Of a stretch of DNA of 64,000 bases, positions 11,440-20,595 are shown piece after piece. How positions within the stretch are numbered: the stretch's first letter is position 1; each line of letters opens with the position of its first letter. The DNA is taken from NCBI GenBank assembly GCA_949987705.1, contig OX465284.1:106561163-106625162 (forward strand), read 5' to 3'. Position numbers and translations under genes: made by a program. Origin of the DNA: Thereva unica (lineage: Eukaryota; Arthropoda; Insecta; Diptera; Therevidae). The notes under the pieces are model-generated. The model searched no databases and was not told the origin of the DNA. It was given only the letters and a program-made list of their open reading frames with translations.

Positions 11440-12180
11440 AGGCATCGTCCCGAGCTGTAATATACACACCCTAAGTTCAAAAACCACCACATTGAACATC
11501 CAAATGCACGCTAATATCTTTCAAGAGTTAGTCCTGGCGATTCTGAAGCACAGCCAGACAATGAACTGGGCTTGGAGATCGAATAGTGACTCTCGCCGGT
11601 CGTTGTTCTCTTTGCTTTCACAAACCGCATGACTCGCTTTGGCGTTGTCTCTTACGACCATCTTGGCTACATTCAATCTCACTAAGTTAAGTTCGTTGAA
11701 CTGCAGTAAGCGGCGGGGTAGGCTTTAATGTGCCTGTTCACCAGGATACAAGACTTTGGCTTACCTTGATCTGAGCTGTGGTGAAAGGTCTTTATTATTC
11801 CGTCCTCGGACCCAAGGCTCTTCTATTAAAGGCGATATCCCAGTTTTCCTAGTTTCCTAGGGAAAATCTGGAGGTTGGCTCTGGTTCTTTTTAAGTGTTG
11901 AAGGTTGATCTGCATGATCTCAAGCGTCTTCTGGTGCTCCTCGACAACCTCTTCCAAACTTAACCCTCTACCAGTTCGTCCATATGGCCAAGGGTTTTGA
12001 AACTTCGAGGGATTCCTCGTTGATAATGAGAATTAATGAAGTCCTATTATTTAGCGGCTCCTCTCCCTTGACGACCGCCCAATCAGTGATTAGAATGGCA
12101 GCATTTTGAGATGCGAGACACTGGATAAGCTTTCCACTGCCCAGCTTTACTTTTCTTGCCGACTCTAAGTGGTTCACTTA
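11440..12180 (-). pseudogene. Non-LTR retrotransposon remnant: ORF1 (DUF4780) end and ORF2 endonuclease start
   Basis: On the minus strand, 12177-11968 reads DWAVVKGEEPLNNRTSLILI and INEESLEVSKPLA. This fits the end of DUF4780 ('W.vl...e......l.lgI.eeSle.Lk'). It is followed by MQINLQHLKRTRANL and EPWVRG, the opening of an AP-endonuclease ('LQINLHHSKAA...IQEPWV'), and then NLVRLNVAKMVVRDNA. The order ORF1 end to ORF2 start is the expected one, so this fragment spans the ORF junction. Stops and frameshifts make it inactive. Confidence 0.5.
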
Positions 12181-12940
12181 AGGTTTATCCATATCCGTGA
12201 CGTGACGACGACTTCAGTGCAGTACCGGGAGCATCAGTGAAAAGAAATTATCGGTATGATATAATCACATACAAAAAAATTAAGAAAGACGATACATCCG
12301 ATGCTGTGGGGCACCGACGATCTCAGTACCCTTCAGGCATCCGTAAAAAACAGTTTTTGTACGACCAATTTCCGAAGAGTCCGATTGGTAGAACCGGTCG
12401 CCAAGAAGGCGGTGCTGTGTGAATGTCAGTGAAAAATTCATCACGGAAGCCAATGACTCGAAAAACATCGGCGCCGTGGCGTTACGAGTATGTGTGGATC
12501 GACCTTTATTCGTATTCGTCCCCCTTTCCTTGGCCATTCACCCTGGTTTTGTTCTGGCGGTCGGCCTGCGTGCTGCAATGAACGCTAGACAGGACCGGCC
12601 CTGCGTACTGGACATCTGTGTTATCTCTGGGAAAGCTTGGTTTGTGGGAGAAATTGAGTGTTGGATTGGGTATGATAGAGTTGGGTATGAACAAAATATA
12701 GGAGTATGGGCAAAATGGTGGTAGAGGCTGCACTAAATACATATGGGTATTATCAAATCTATTATTTGGAATGTCATGAAGATTTGGCAAGTCTCGAAAT
12801 TTTGGACTCTTGACTAACTAGGCACGATCGAGATCACTTTATTGATCGATGGGCACAAGTTTTTCTTGGTAACGTCTCGTCTTGTACATCAAACACCAGG
12901 GTGATACCGGCTATGTTTGGAGTTAAGTGTAACCTACGTA
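12181..12940. other. No recognised gene
   Basis: Short ORFs on both strands overlap each other without any recognisable motif. I see no repeat or RNA feature. Confidence 0.3.
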
Positions 12941-12944
12941 AGGA

Positions 12945-12988
12945 ATCTATGTGGTAAGATCTATGGCGTGCGGCAGCGAGAGAGACCC
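12945..12988 (+). pseudogene. RTE copy B fragment, left part (interrupted)
   Basis: LCGKIYGVRQRERP is the decayed form of VLYGKTYEVRQRGR, read at 28.02-28.06 kb in a longer copy of the same family. The homology stops at the CTT tract that begins the inserted minus-strand RTE element. It resumes at about 13,983. Confidence 0.55.
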
Positions 12989-13993
12989 TTCTTCTTCTTC
13001 TTCTTCTTCTTTGATCCGTTAGCTGGCGGTCCGAGCGGGACGTCCCCGCAACGGATACGCTGCTGTCGGTGCCGCTGGGTCCCGAACTCTATTCACGATT
13101 CGCTTCCATTCTTCTCGGTTTTTGGCGGTGTCTCGAGCCTCGGTAACTGATAATCGTTGATTCTTTAAGTCACCCTCGATATTCTTCAACCAGGTTTTCT
13201 TCGGTGCCGATCGCTGTATTCTCCAGTCTGCAGGACGGTCTCGCCAGAGAAGTTTACGTGGCAAGCGGTTATCATCCATTCGGCAAACATGTCCAAACCA
13301 CCGTAGTCGATGTTTTTGCATTTCTTCTTCGATCAGTGTTTGCTGATCGCATCTTTGTCTGACAACCTCGTTTCGAAGGCGATCACGGAGTGAGACACGG
13401 AGGATCTGCCTCAAACATCGTATTTGGAAGACCTCGAGCTTCTTAACGTCCGGTTTGAGCAGTGTCCACGTTTCAGATCCATAAAGAAGAATCGGAAGAA
13501 TCAACGTTCGGTAAAGACGTAGTTTTGTTTTGATGGAGATATTTTCTCGTTTCCATATGCACCACTTGAGCGAGGCGAATGTTGCTGTTGCCTGGCCGAT
13601 ACGGCTGTGAACGTCGGCCGTCGTTTCCTCAACCAATGATCCCAAATATTTGAACCTTGGAACCTGTTCGATTTGGGTTCCATCGAGGTGAACACTGGCT
13701 CTTGATCCATCCGTTGTGAGCACTTTGGTCTTTTCCGCATTGATTTTTAACCCGTATGATTGGGCGATGCGGGAAATATCGTATAAGATGTCCGTTGCTT
13801 CGGCATCCGTGTCGGCGAAAACAGCGCTATCGTCGGCGAACATTAAGTCTGTTACGAAGTTGTTGTCGTCGTATTGAACTCCGAGTCGTCCATCGAATGC
13901 TTCACGCATAATCGCGTCGATCACAACGTTGAAGAGAAGTGGCGAAGCGACGTCTCCCTGTCGGACCCAACAACCCTGAAAGGACCAGGACAC
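12989..13993 (-). pseudogene. RTE-like non-LTR reverse transcriptase, 5'-truncated (324-aa ORF)
   Basis: An open minus-strand frame (13993 to 13019) holds the C-terminal half of a reverse transcriptase. It starts inside the palm, with RQGDVASPLLFN (residues 11-22) and the catalytic FADD at about residues 52-55. INAEKTKV follows at about 84-91. Later blocks are FKYLGS, RTLILPILLYGSETWTL (thumb) and HRLRWFGHVCRMDDNRLPRK (C-terminal region typical of RTE-like elements). The element's tail is the CTT/AAG microsatellite at 12,989-13,013. The frame has no stop over ~970 nt, so the insertion is fairly young. Endonuclease and RT fingers are missing through 5' truncation, so it cannot be autonomous. 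It lies inside RTE copy B, in the opposite orientation. Confidence 0.85.
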
Positions 13994-14095
13994 TCAGAGC
14001 CAAACTGGCTGGCATCCACTTAGAATTGAGACAGATAGAGACAACAGTTGTGAAGGGCCCGGACCGGAAGCCGGTTGTAGAGCGATCAAAGTAAA
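13983..14095 (+). pseudogene. RTE copy B fragment, right part
   Basis: GGACCAGGACACTCAGAGCC followed by AACAGTTGTGAAGGGCCCGG and CCGGTTGTAGAGCGATCAAA parallels 28.09-28.21 kb, which reads GACCAGGACGCTCAGAGC, AACAGTTGCGAGAGGCCAGG and GGAGCGGTTAAAG. With 12,945-12,988 it forms the 3' end of one RTE copy split by the minus-strand element. Confidence 0.6.
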
Positions 14096-14293
14096 CCCTG
14101 AACCAATTATGACATGCATATCACTGCGCATGTAAACAGCGATTTTGAGAATCCCTTCTTTTATGCCGCGGGCTCTACAGAAAATTTCTTGATTTGCTGA
14201 GTCTAAATTTGCCAGGGTGTAATTTTATCCCATATTTTATTAGTACAATCCTGTCCTTATCAAGATACTTTACATGTTGATTTATTTATTTGT

Positions 14294-14756
14294 GGGCCTC
14301 GGTAGTCTAGGGGTAAGGCGCCTGACTACTATCCCCAGAGGTCCCGGGTTCGATTCCCGGCGGTGCCACGGTCCTACCCTTTCCCAATTTCCCGCCAACA
14401 TAACTTTCCTTCCTTCTTCCCTCTTTGCATTCCTGATTCCTCCTGTCATAGCCTTCACTAGTTCTCTTCCCCGCTCCACCAAGCGCATGTCATCGGTTGG
14501 TTGATGAGATTCAACTCGTTTCAGGAGGCATAACACTCCAGCGAGTTGTTCACGATGCCCCGACGTCAGAGTCGCGAAATGGTTGGGAGGGAGTAGGTGA
14601 AATAAAAATACCGCAGCTAGGTTGTGACAGTTCTTTCCTTCACTTCTCTCTCTATCTTCCGACTAGAGCTGCTGTTCGACATTTCAAAAATAAATACATG
14701 ATCGACAGTACAAAGGGGCCTTCCCTAAGTCTCTAGTGTGTCACATAAAAAAAAAA
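14294..14756 (+). mobile_element. tRNA-derived SINE, copy 3 (near full length)
   Basis: The head is GGGCCTCGGTAGTCTAGGGG (A-box region), TAAGGCGCCTGACTACTATC and GGGTTCGATTCCCGG (B box, 14,346-14,360). The pyrimidine-rich body contains CATCGGTTGGTTGATGAGAT and TTCAGGAGGCATAACACTCC. A 3' module follows with CTCTCTATCTTCC, GACTAGAGCTGCTGTTCGAC, ACAGTACAAAGGGGCCTTCC and CTAGTGTGTCACAT, and then a poly(A) run (14,747-14,756). It is the best-preserved copy in the window and a good guide to the family consensus. Pol III transcription from the A/B boxes is expected for this class. The tRNA of origin is uncertain because anticodon positions differ between copies. Confidence 0.8.
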
Positions 14757-15877
14757 TGCAATTTTATCTTCTTCCGTTTCCTTTTTCTCTTTCAACCTTC
14801 CCTCTTTTTTTTTCATCAAAGACCAGATGATTTTATTATCAAAAAAAAAAGCTCCCTGTTCAAAAAACTAAATCCTCATTTCCTCCCAGGATACATATGT
14901 TTGCATGAGTGGGTGTGTGTGTGTATTTTTTTCTTTTTTTTTTACTTTTTTACTTTTCAAGGACAAAAATTTAATCTGATTTCATTGTGAACAAGGGAAA
15001 AAAATTGTTATTCAACTCGCTGTGGCAAGAAAGCTTAGAGGAGCTTAAATCCTCTTGGGTGAAAGTTTGTTTTCTCTGGCACACGTCTCGAAAACATTAA
15101 CGTTCCTTAATCCCATAACCAATCTAAGCTCCTTTAATACTTTTATAAAGGCAATCGTTATCGTAAATCCTTAAATAAATCGTGAATAAATCCCAATGAT
15201 AGCCCGTAAAACACTGAATGTGAACACAGAAAACGAGAGTGTGCGAATCAAGGAAACTTTAATATTTATTATTATTACTTTATTTTTATTTATTTATTTA
15301 TTTATTTTTTTATTTATTTTTTTTTTTCTTTACTAAACTTAAAATTGAAATTTGGTTTTTTTTAATCATACCTAAACTAAAAGGTAGAGAAGAATGAATG
15401 TTTAGATAGACTTTTGATATAAAACAAATCATTTCGTTGTTTTTTTAAATTGTGCGTTATTGATGCCACCGGATAATTTTTCTGAATTTCTTTGCGATGA
15501 ATGGTGAAAAATTCTAGGTGAAATGGAATCCATTTGGTAAGAAACAATGAAGAAAAAGGGATGCACGAAGAATGTCTACGAAAATGATTCATTAGTGCAG
15601 AAGGATATCGACAGTTGGCTTTTAATATTTCTGCATTTTCAGACTTGATGATTTTACTTTACACCTTTTCCTTGTCATTCTATCAGCTGGTGTTGAAAGT
15701 CTTGCCCCCCCAAATTTTTCGATCTGTCTTACAGATTCAAAATGAAAATTATTTCTATCTTGAGAACTGTGTGGTATGAACAAAACCACAACAAAGTATC
15801 TTCTAGAAGAGGTTCATGAAATATTTCCCTAAATTAATCGAAAGGTTCCAAATAGCAATAATATCAATTACTTCGCA
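14757..15877. other. AT-rich non-coding stretch
   Basis: Holds a TG tract (about 14,920-14,930), long T runs and a (TTTA)n microsatellite at about 15,285-15,320. No coding signal. Confidence 0.45.
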
Positions 15878-15924
15878 GTGGGAAAAATTGCTCGGGGGAG
15901 CTTATTTCGGGAGCTGTTAAATAT

Positions 15925-16668
15925 CATTCCGAGGAAGCATTACTGGAGTTTCCAAAAATTTTATAGAACGAAGAGACCCGGCGTTAGCTTCGTAACCATA
16001 AAGGTGAACATTAGCAGGGCCGGCGCTTATTTTGCGCCCGGTGCCGAATACCATATTGCGCCCCCATCATTTCTGTTTATTTTTGATCGAAGTGAAGGAC
16101 AATGGAAAAAGACAAAAACACAAAAACACTCGGTGTAATTCCTTTAATATATGAAAATGAAGGCCCCGGAGACCTAAAATTTCGCCCCGTCCAATTGCGC
16201 CCGGTGCAAATACACTAATTGCACCTATGAAAGCGCCGCTCCTGCCTTTTTTAATCGGGATTTACTTTGCGACCTTGCTTTGGTACTGAGTTTGCTTGCG
16301 CTGTAACTCCATAAAACACTCTAGCTAATGATGTTTAATGCACTACCAGTACGAATTACAAATCCGTGCCAGCCAAGAAACGATAGACGATGAAATGAGG
16401 CGAACGAAATGGAATTGGATTGACCACACCTTGCAGCAGACAATTGAAAAAAACACTGGCACTCTTAATATATTACAATGAAGTCACACGGACTCACATA
16501 ATTTATTTATTTATTTTTTTTTGTTCGAAATATTTTGTTAACATCTTAATTTCTAAAATTGCGCCCGGTGCAAGTGCACCATTTTCACCTATGAAAGCGC
16601 GCCGCCCCTGGACATTAGCATACTCAATGGGACCGGCTTTCGTTCGATACGGAGATACTATAAAGGTA
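15925..16668. repeat. Dispersed repeat family R, copy d (split by a hAT-like MITE)
   Basis: Left part: CTGGAGTTTCCAAAAATTTT-ATAG (about 15,945), matched at 40.69 kb by CTGGAGTTTTCATAAATTTT. Right part: AGCATACTCAATGGGACCGG with TTCGATACGGAG (16,618-16,655), matched at 40.76 kb by AGCATACTCAATAGCCCGGC. The two halves would be contiguous without the MITE at 16,015-16,610. This gives an independent check of the MITE boundaries. Confidence 0.6.
16015..16610. mobile_element. hAT-like non-autonomous element 1 (596 bp)
   Basis: The ends are CAGGGCCGGCGCTTATTTTG and, inverted, CAGGGGCGGCGCGCTTTCAT. The flanks are AACATTAG (16,007-16,014) and GACATTAG (16,611-16,618), an 8-bp target duplication with one mismatch. 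The uninterrupted relative at 40.75 kb reads GACATTAG, so the left base mutated. An internal copy of the right end (GCGCCCGGTGCAAATACACT ... GAAAGCGCCGCTCCTG) sits at about 16,196-16,243. The central part includes GGAATTGGATTGACCACACC, shared with the second element at 52.4 kb. There is no transposase ORF. An 8-bp duplication with CAGGG-type ends fits the hAT superfamily. Confidence 0.8.
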
Positions 16669-16971
16669 CGGGGGATATTGAAGATGGTGATGAACCCTGC
16701 GTTTGAACTCCTGGATGTTGTAGGAGCTCGAAAATACTGACTGCGAGAGATTATTCCACAGTCGAGTTGTTCTATTTACAAACGAATTCATGTCTTGTTG
16801 AGTGCGTGAAAGGGGGAGTTGCAGGTGGAGGGACTGAGACGAGTGGGCTAATCTGGTGTTGCCGGTATATGATTTCCGTGGAGGCAGAAGAGCGTTTATC
16901 TCGGAGAAACAGTCACTATGAAGGTAGCGATAAAATTTTGTCAGTGCTGCTACATTCCTACGGTGGCTCAA
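16624..16971 (-). pseudogene. CR1/Jockey-like ORF2 C-terminal fragment
   Basis: The 115-aa minus-strand frame reads HRRNVAALTKFYRYLHSDCF, SEINALLPPRKSYTGNTRLA and NRTTRLWNNLSQSVFSSSYN followed by FKRRVHHHLQ. This is the well-known end of CR1/Jockey-like ORF2 ('...LP..R..TRNTR....NSFF.RT.RLWN.LP...F....N...FK..V...L'). The last residues are read from the neighbouring family R sequence. Related ends lie at 29.5-29.76, 59.2-59.96 and 63.4-63.86 kb. Confidence 0.7.
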
Positions 16972-17370
16972 TGTTAAAAAGTATAGGGAACTGGTATGGG
17001 AACGGGAGCGCTATAAGCTTTGTAAGGAGTGCTCAAACATGGCTGTTGAAGCACTTCATTTCCCGCTGGGTTATAGTATGTATATGTACGTCCGCGTCAA
17101 CAGCTTGCATTGGAACGATAATGCTAGTGGAAAACGAGTACACATGCAAGCGCGCGCGTTTCGCCGACAATTACCAACCAACGCGCGCTAATACCCAACG
17201 TCTAGCACTTAAGGTGTAAATGGCCTAAGAGCTGTAGAAGCTGGACGTCGACGAGAGTCATTGCAGTCACCTAGATGGAAAGGTCACCAAGCGTAAGATA
17301 TGTTTATATACTCCTCTTATTTTATAGCTTCCCATTCAAACATTCTAGATCTTGGCTCCAATGAAGAAAA

Positions 17371-17735
17371 AATATGGGATGCGCCATCTAGACCTTCGGT
17401 ATTCCAACATTGAATAACTCGAACATTTTTAAGCCGACTTTGACAAACTAGCAAAATTTATTTAGGATATACTCTACCATTTATTTCAAACCCTTTTTTG
17501 TTAAATCCGGAGAACGAGGCAGCCATTCCAAATCACAATTTTTCGACACAACGTGTCTCGGAAGTTTACGCTGCAAAAGCATCAGCGGTTCGGTTTGGTA
17601 AAGTTGAACTGAAGTTGAAACAACTTGTTGAGAATAGAAGTTTGTCAGACCTTTTTCAACCATTTACGGCCACACAAAGTATGCAAATATCCAACGATAC
17701 CATGCGTCGTCGAGTGTTTTTCCAACTTTGAAGAA
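17371..17735 (-). pseudogene. Mariner-like transposase C-terminal fragment with one terminus
   Basis: The minus strand (17,663-17,481) gives RHVVSKNCDLEWLPRSPDLT, the 'RVIS.N.D.EWPPRSPDLTP' block around the last catalytic acidic residue of mariner-like DDE/D transposases. Downstream, at 17,374-17,415, the plus strand reads GCGCCATCTAGACCTTCGGT and ATTCCAACATTGAATAACTC. The same block appears inverted at about 29,200-29,245 on the other side of a second mariner remnant, so it is probably the terminal inverted repeat region. The frame breaks immediately after SPDLT, so the copy is dead. Confidence 0.6.
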
Positions 17736-17737
17736 AA

Positions 17738-18115
17738 ATGGTCCCAAGCATGAAGGAGTCTTTTGAAGCACTTAAGCAAGCCGCCAGAAACCCATACGAA
17801 GCATTGGTAGGAAGATTTGAAAGGAAAATCCTTCGTTCGATCTACAAGGGAATCCAGGTTATAGCATTTGGAGATTCAAAATATTGTCAAAGAGATCAAA
17901 ATAATCAGAGTACGATAGATTGTTCGTGTCCAACGAGGTCGGTGCAGAACGAAACCCGCCAAAGATAGTTCTGGGAAAGTACCGCCAGAAAAACAGAGAC
18001 CAAGTCGGCCTAAGAAAATATAAGATAAGAATCATGGAGGCGAAAGCTGGAGGAAGCCAAAGTCAACAATAGGCTGTGTAGCTCCTGATGAGAAGAAGGA
18101 GATAATGTAGGTTGA
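17738..18115 (+). pseudogene. RTE-like ORF2 C-terminal fragment
   Basis: FERKILRSIYKGIQV at the start matches the 'FERKILRRI.G...' block after the RT thumb of RTE-like elements. Further along, CPTRSVQNE, RRKLEEAKVNNRLCSS and a GATGAGAAGAAGGAG tail follow in shifted frames. The middle ('RLRWAGHV') is lost. The fragment lies next to the mariner remnant and points the other way. Confidence 0.55.
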
Positions 18116-19236
18116 TATTTTTGATAAATTCTCGAATCAGGATTATCCTAATTACTATTTAAGGCTGTTCATTAATGGGTCCACATTGTATTTGAAAAGT
18201 GCAGTTGGAAAAGTTCCGCTAGGCAGACTGGTGGTAGATAACTGTAATCTATTAGGTACATATGTCTCACGAAACATTAATGGCGCCTAAGACCCTCTTG
18301 AAAAAGCATTTCATTTTAGTTTTGACACAAAGTCCCTATAACAGACAACTAATTTCCTATAAAAGAAGACTGGTTATCCTCTCCCTTCCAATTTTTGTTA
18401 TAAAATACTCGAAACCGCTCAAACTTTCTGTCAAGTCACAATAAAAGAAAACCACACAAAAATACACCATAAAAAAGGCAATCCGTTTTATATTTGAATT
18501 GATCTCAAATTTTTGCTACGAAATATTGTTAACACCATCTTCGATAAACGTCATCATATTTCACAAAAAAATTGTTACCCCATTTATCTCTCTTCTGCTT
18601 CTTGTGTGGTAAGCCACACTTATGTTCAGCTTTACTCGAAAACTGTAGCAGCAGCAGAAGCATATATAGAATATTATACTAACAGCAGCAACAAAACCAA
18701 CAACAGGGTGATAAATTTATTTTAAATTCATCGACACCCATTCATCATCTACATGATGATGGCTGGTTAGGTAGGTAGAGGGTAGATAGGTAGGTATGAT
18801 GTAATGTAAGCATTAAGGTAGTGTTATATGTATATAGAGATATGAATTTCGTTGCTCTGTTGTTTTCACCAGCAGCAGTCACCAAAAAAACCACCCTGTG
18901 TCGCCAAGCTGTCACCACAAATAACCACAATTCACGGAACAACAGAGGAGAGGCCAAAAACATTAAAGCTGCGACGATATGATTGACTGCAGACCCGCGT
19001 TTTATTCAAAAAGGTTATCCAAGCGCAGCCAAGCAAAATAGTAGTTAACGACCCTTGGGGAAAAGCCACCCTGTGTGGTGACCCGGGGACTTGTAAATAT
19101 TCTGTTTTTTTTTTTTTTTTTTTTAATTTCAGGCATTGTTTTATTATATCCGTAGATACAAAATATTTACGTAAATTTTTTGGGTAGAAAATGAGAGTAG
19201 GGTGGTCACAATATAGTAAGAAGGCGACATGATTAA
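18116..19236. other. Probable unique host DNA, non-coding
   Basis: Contains a CAGCAG/AGCAGC-rich patch (about 18,648-18,700), a TAGG-rich patch (18,766-18,800) and a long T run (about 19,105-19,125). No gene recognised. Confidence 0.4.
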
Positions 19237-19519
19237 GGGGTCGTCCATAAATTATGTGAGGCCGGACCTCACCAAGTTAAAAGAATTACTACGGAACTAG
19301 GAAGATTAGTGTAGTTCAATGCCGGAGTGGTGTGGCTCCGTATTTTAGAGTATTGGAGGTTAATGTGCTTTGGGCTCGCATTTTATCATATCTTTCGCTG
19401 TTGGGGTGGAGCAGCACCAGAAATCCGAGTGCTGAGGTTGCTTTGGCTTTGTAGCTGGAGATGTGACGGAATGTCGCTCCAAAGCAGGTCATCCTCTAGT
19501 GTCTTGAAGTGTGGAGTTG

Positions 19520-19605
19520 CACCGCTTTTGCAGTGAACGACACATTTGTTGCGAGAGGCCAGGACCGAATCCCGGTTGTAAAACCTTTAAAGAGAAGAAA
19601 GAGAG
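19520..19605 (+). pseudogene. RTE-like 3' end (copy B family)
   Basis: GTTGCGAGAGGCCAGGACCG with AATCCCGGTTGTAAAACCTT and AAAGAGAAGAAAGAGAGAG is the short terminal segment also seen at 28.15-28.22 kb. There it reads GTTGCGAGAGGCCAGGACTG and ends in AAGAAGAAGAAG. A severe 5' truncation. Confidence 0.55.
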
Positions 19606-20105
19606 AGATAATTCGACCTCCTACTTGCCCTCCTTCATTCCATTCACTTTTTCCTCTTATAGTGGACACACGACTATCAAAAGGACAAGAATTTCATTAC
19701 GCTAAAATTCAGCGAGGGCCTTACCTGTAGCTGTAGTTCTATATTCTAATGGCCTGTTCGCAGGTCAATGTTACTTAGCTCGTACGCTGCAGCATTCGTC
19801 TAGTCCGCGTTTGGCTGGCGGTAGCGGCTAAACCATCGAGGGGCTACTATGCTACTTTCTGGCGTTCGCATAACAATCTTTGTGTAGAATAGACCCATAT
19901 CTTAAGGCCCCCTGTCTCACACAGCTCGACGGCAGGCCGTGGCCTGAAATTTTTCGCCTTGAGGCCAACTATCACTGCGCACCTCCTCGGCCGCCAACTG
20001 GATGGGGCCCGCAGTACAAGGAAACTTATAATAATCTTTATGTGTGAGCATTTGTTGTCAGTTGGTGCGTGAGGATCTGGGGTGGTAGCACATAAGTTGT
20101 TTCAA

Positions 20106-20160
20106 TCGACGTCTTCATACAAAAAATTTTGTGACTTCAATTTTTGTATGAAGAGGTCGA
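20106..20160. repeat. Small palindrome (20-nt arms)
   Basis: TCGACGTCTTCATACAAAAA (from 20,106) is mirrored by TTTTTGTATGAAGAGGTCGA (20,141-20,160) with one or two mismatches and a short loop. Confidence 0.6.
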
Positions 20161-20208
20161 CTCAAGCCGTGAATTTACGGCTGTATTCAGTCAAACCTGA
20201 AAGTAACG

Positions 20209-20287
20209 CGCGAACTAGGCGCAAAAATCATACACACTCGTATTCGTGCTTGTTCGCGGATGTTCACGGAGTGAGTCTAGAGCCGCC
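20209..20287. mobile_element. Palindromic MITE X, copy 1 (right half only)
   Basis: This is the reverse complement of the left half of X copy 2: GCGCGAACTAGGCGCAAAAA, then CACACTCGTATTCGTGCTTG, TTCGCGGATGTTCACGGAGT and GAGTCTAGAGCCGCC. It ends at a TTAA. The left half is absent or unrecognisable. Confidence 0.6.
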
Positions 20288-20291
20288 TTAA

Positions 20292-20459
20292 GGCCGGGAC
20301 ACACATATCCGCACCGCAAGATGGCCGTGTGTTAGACGACACACGCAGTGAAAGTAACTCAATTTTACCAGTCAGTCTCCACCTTTCCGTGTCCGCACCG
20401 TGTCAAATTACTTGAGTTTCGGTTTTACGCGGACACGGTGCGGATATGGTGTCCTGGCC
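20292..20459. mobile_element. Palindromic MITE Y (168 bp), TTAA-flanked
   Basis: The ends are GGCCGGGACACACATATCCG-CACCG and, inverted, GGCCAGGACACCATATCCGC-ACCG. TTAA occurs on both sides (20,288-20,291 and 20,460-20,463), as expected for TTAA-specific (piggyBac-type) insertion. The middle carries CCGTGTCCGCACCGTGTC, so much of the unit folds back on itself. It separates MITE X copy 1 from copy 2. Confidence 0.7.
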
Positions 20460-20463
20460 TTAA

Positions 20464-20595
20464 GGCGGCTCTAGACTCGCTCCGTGAACACCCAAGAACA
20501 GGCACGAATGCGAGTGTGGATGGTTTTCGCGCCTAGTTTGCACACTCGCATTGGCGTTTGTTCGCGGATGTTCACTCTGTGAGTCTGGAGCCGCC
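20464..20595. mobile_element. Palindromic MITE X, copy 2 (132 bp), TTAA-flanked
   Basis: GGCGGCTCTAGACTCGCTCC-GTGAACA at the left is mirrored by TGTTCACTCTGTGAGTCTGG-AGCCGCC at the right. Inner pairs GCGAGTGTGGATGG and CACACTCGCATTGG also invert. TTAA lies on both sides (20,460-20,463 and 20,596-20,599). The next stretch (20,600-20,694) shows another loose pair, GACACATATTGGCGCGGAG and CTCCGCGCCGACTGCCCATT-GTGTC, so a third unit may follow. Confidence 0.7.

Noticed and set aside
12917..13150. 77-aa frame with a poly-Phe run
   Set aside because: The Phe run is the CTT tail of the minus-strand RTE element, read on the wrong strand.
20082..20291. 69-aa frame over the palindromes as a gene
   Set aside because: It crosses the end of MITE X copy 1 and a small palindrome; no protein-like signal.
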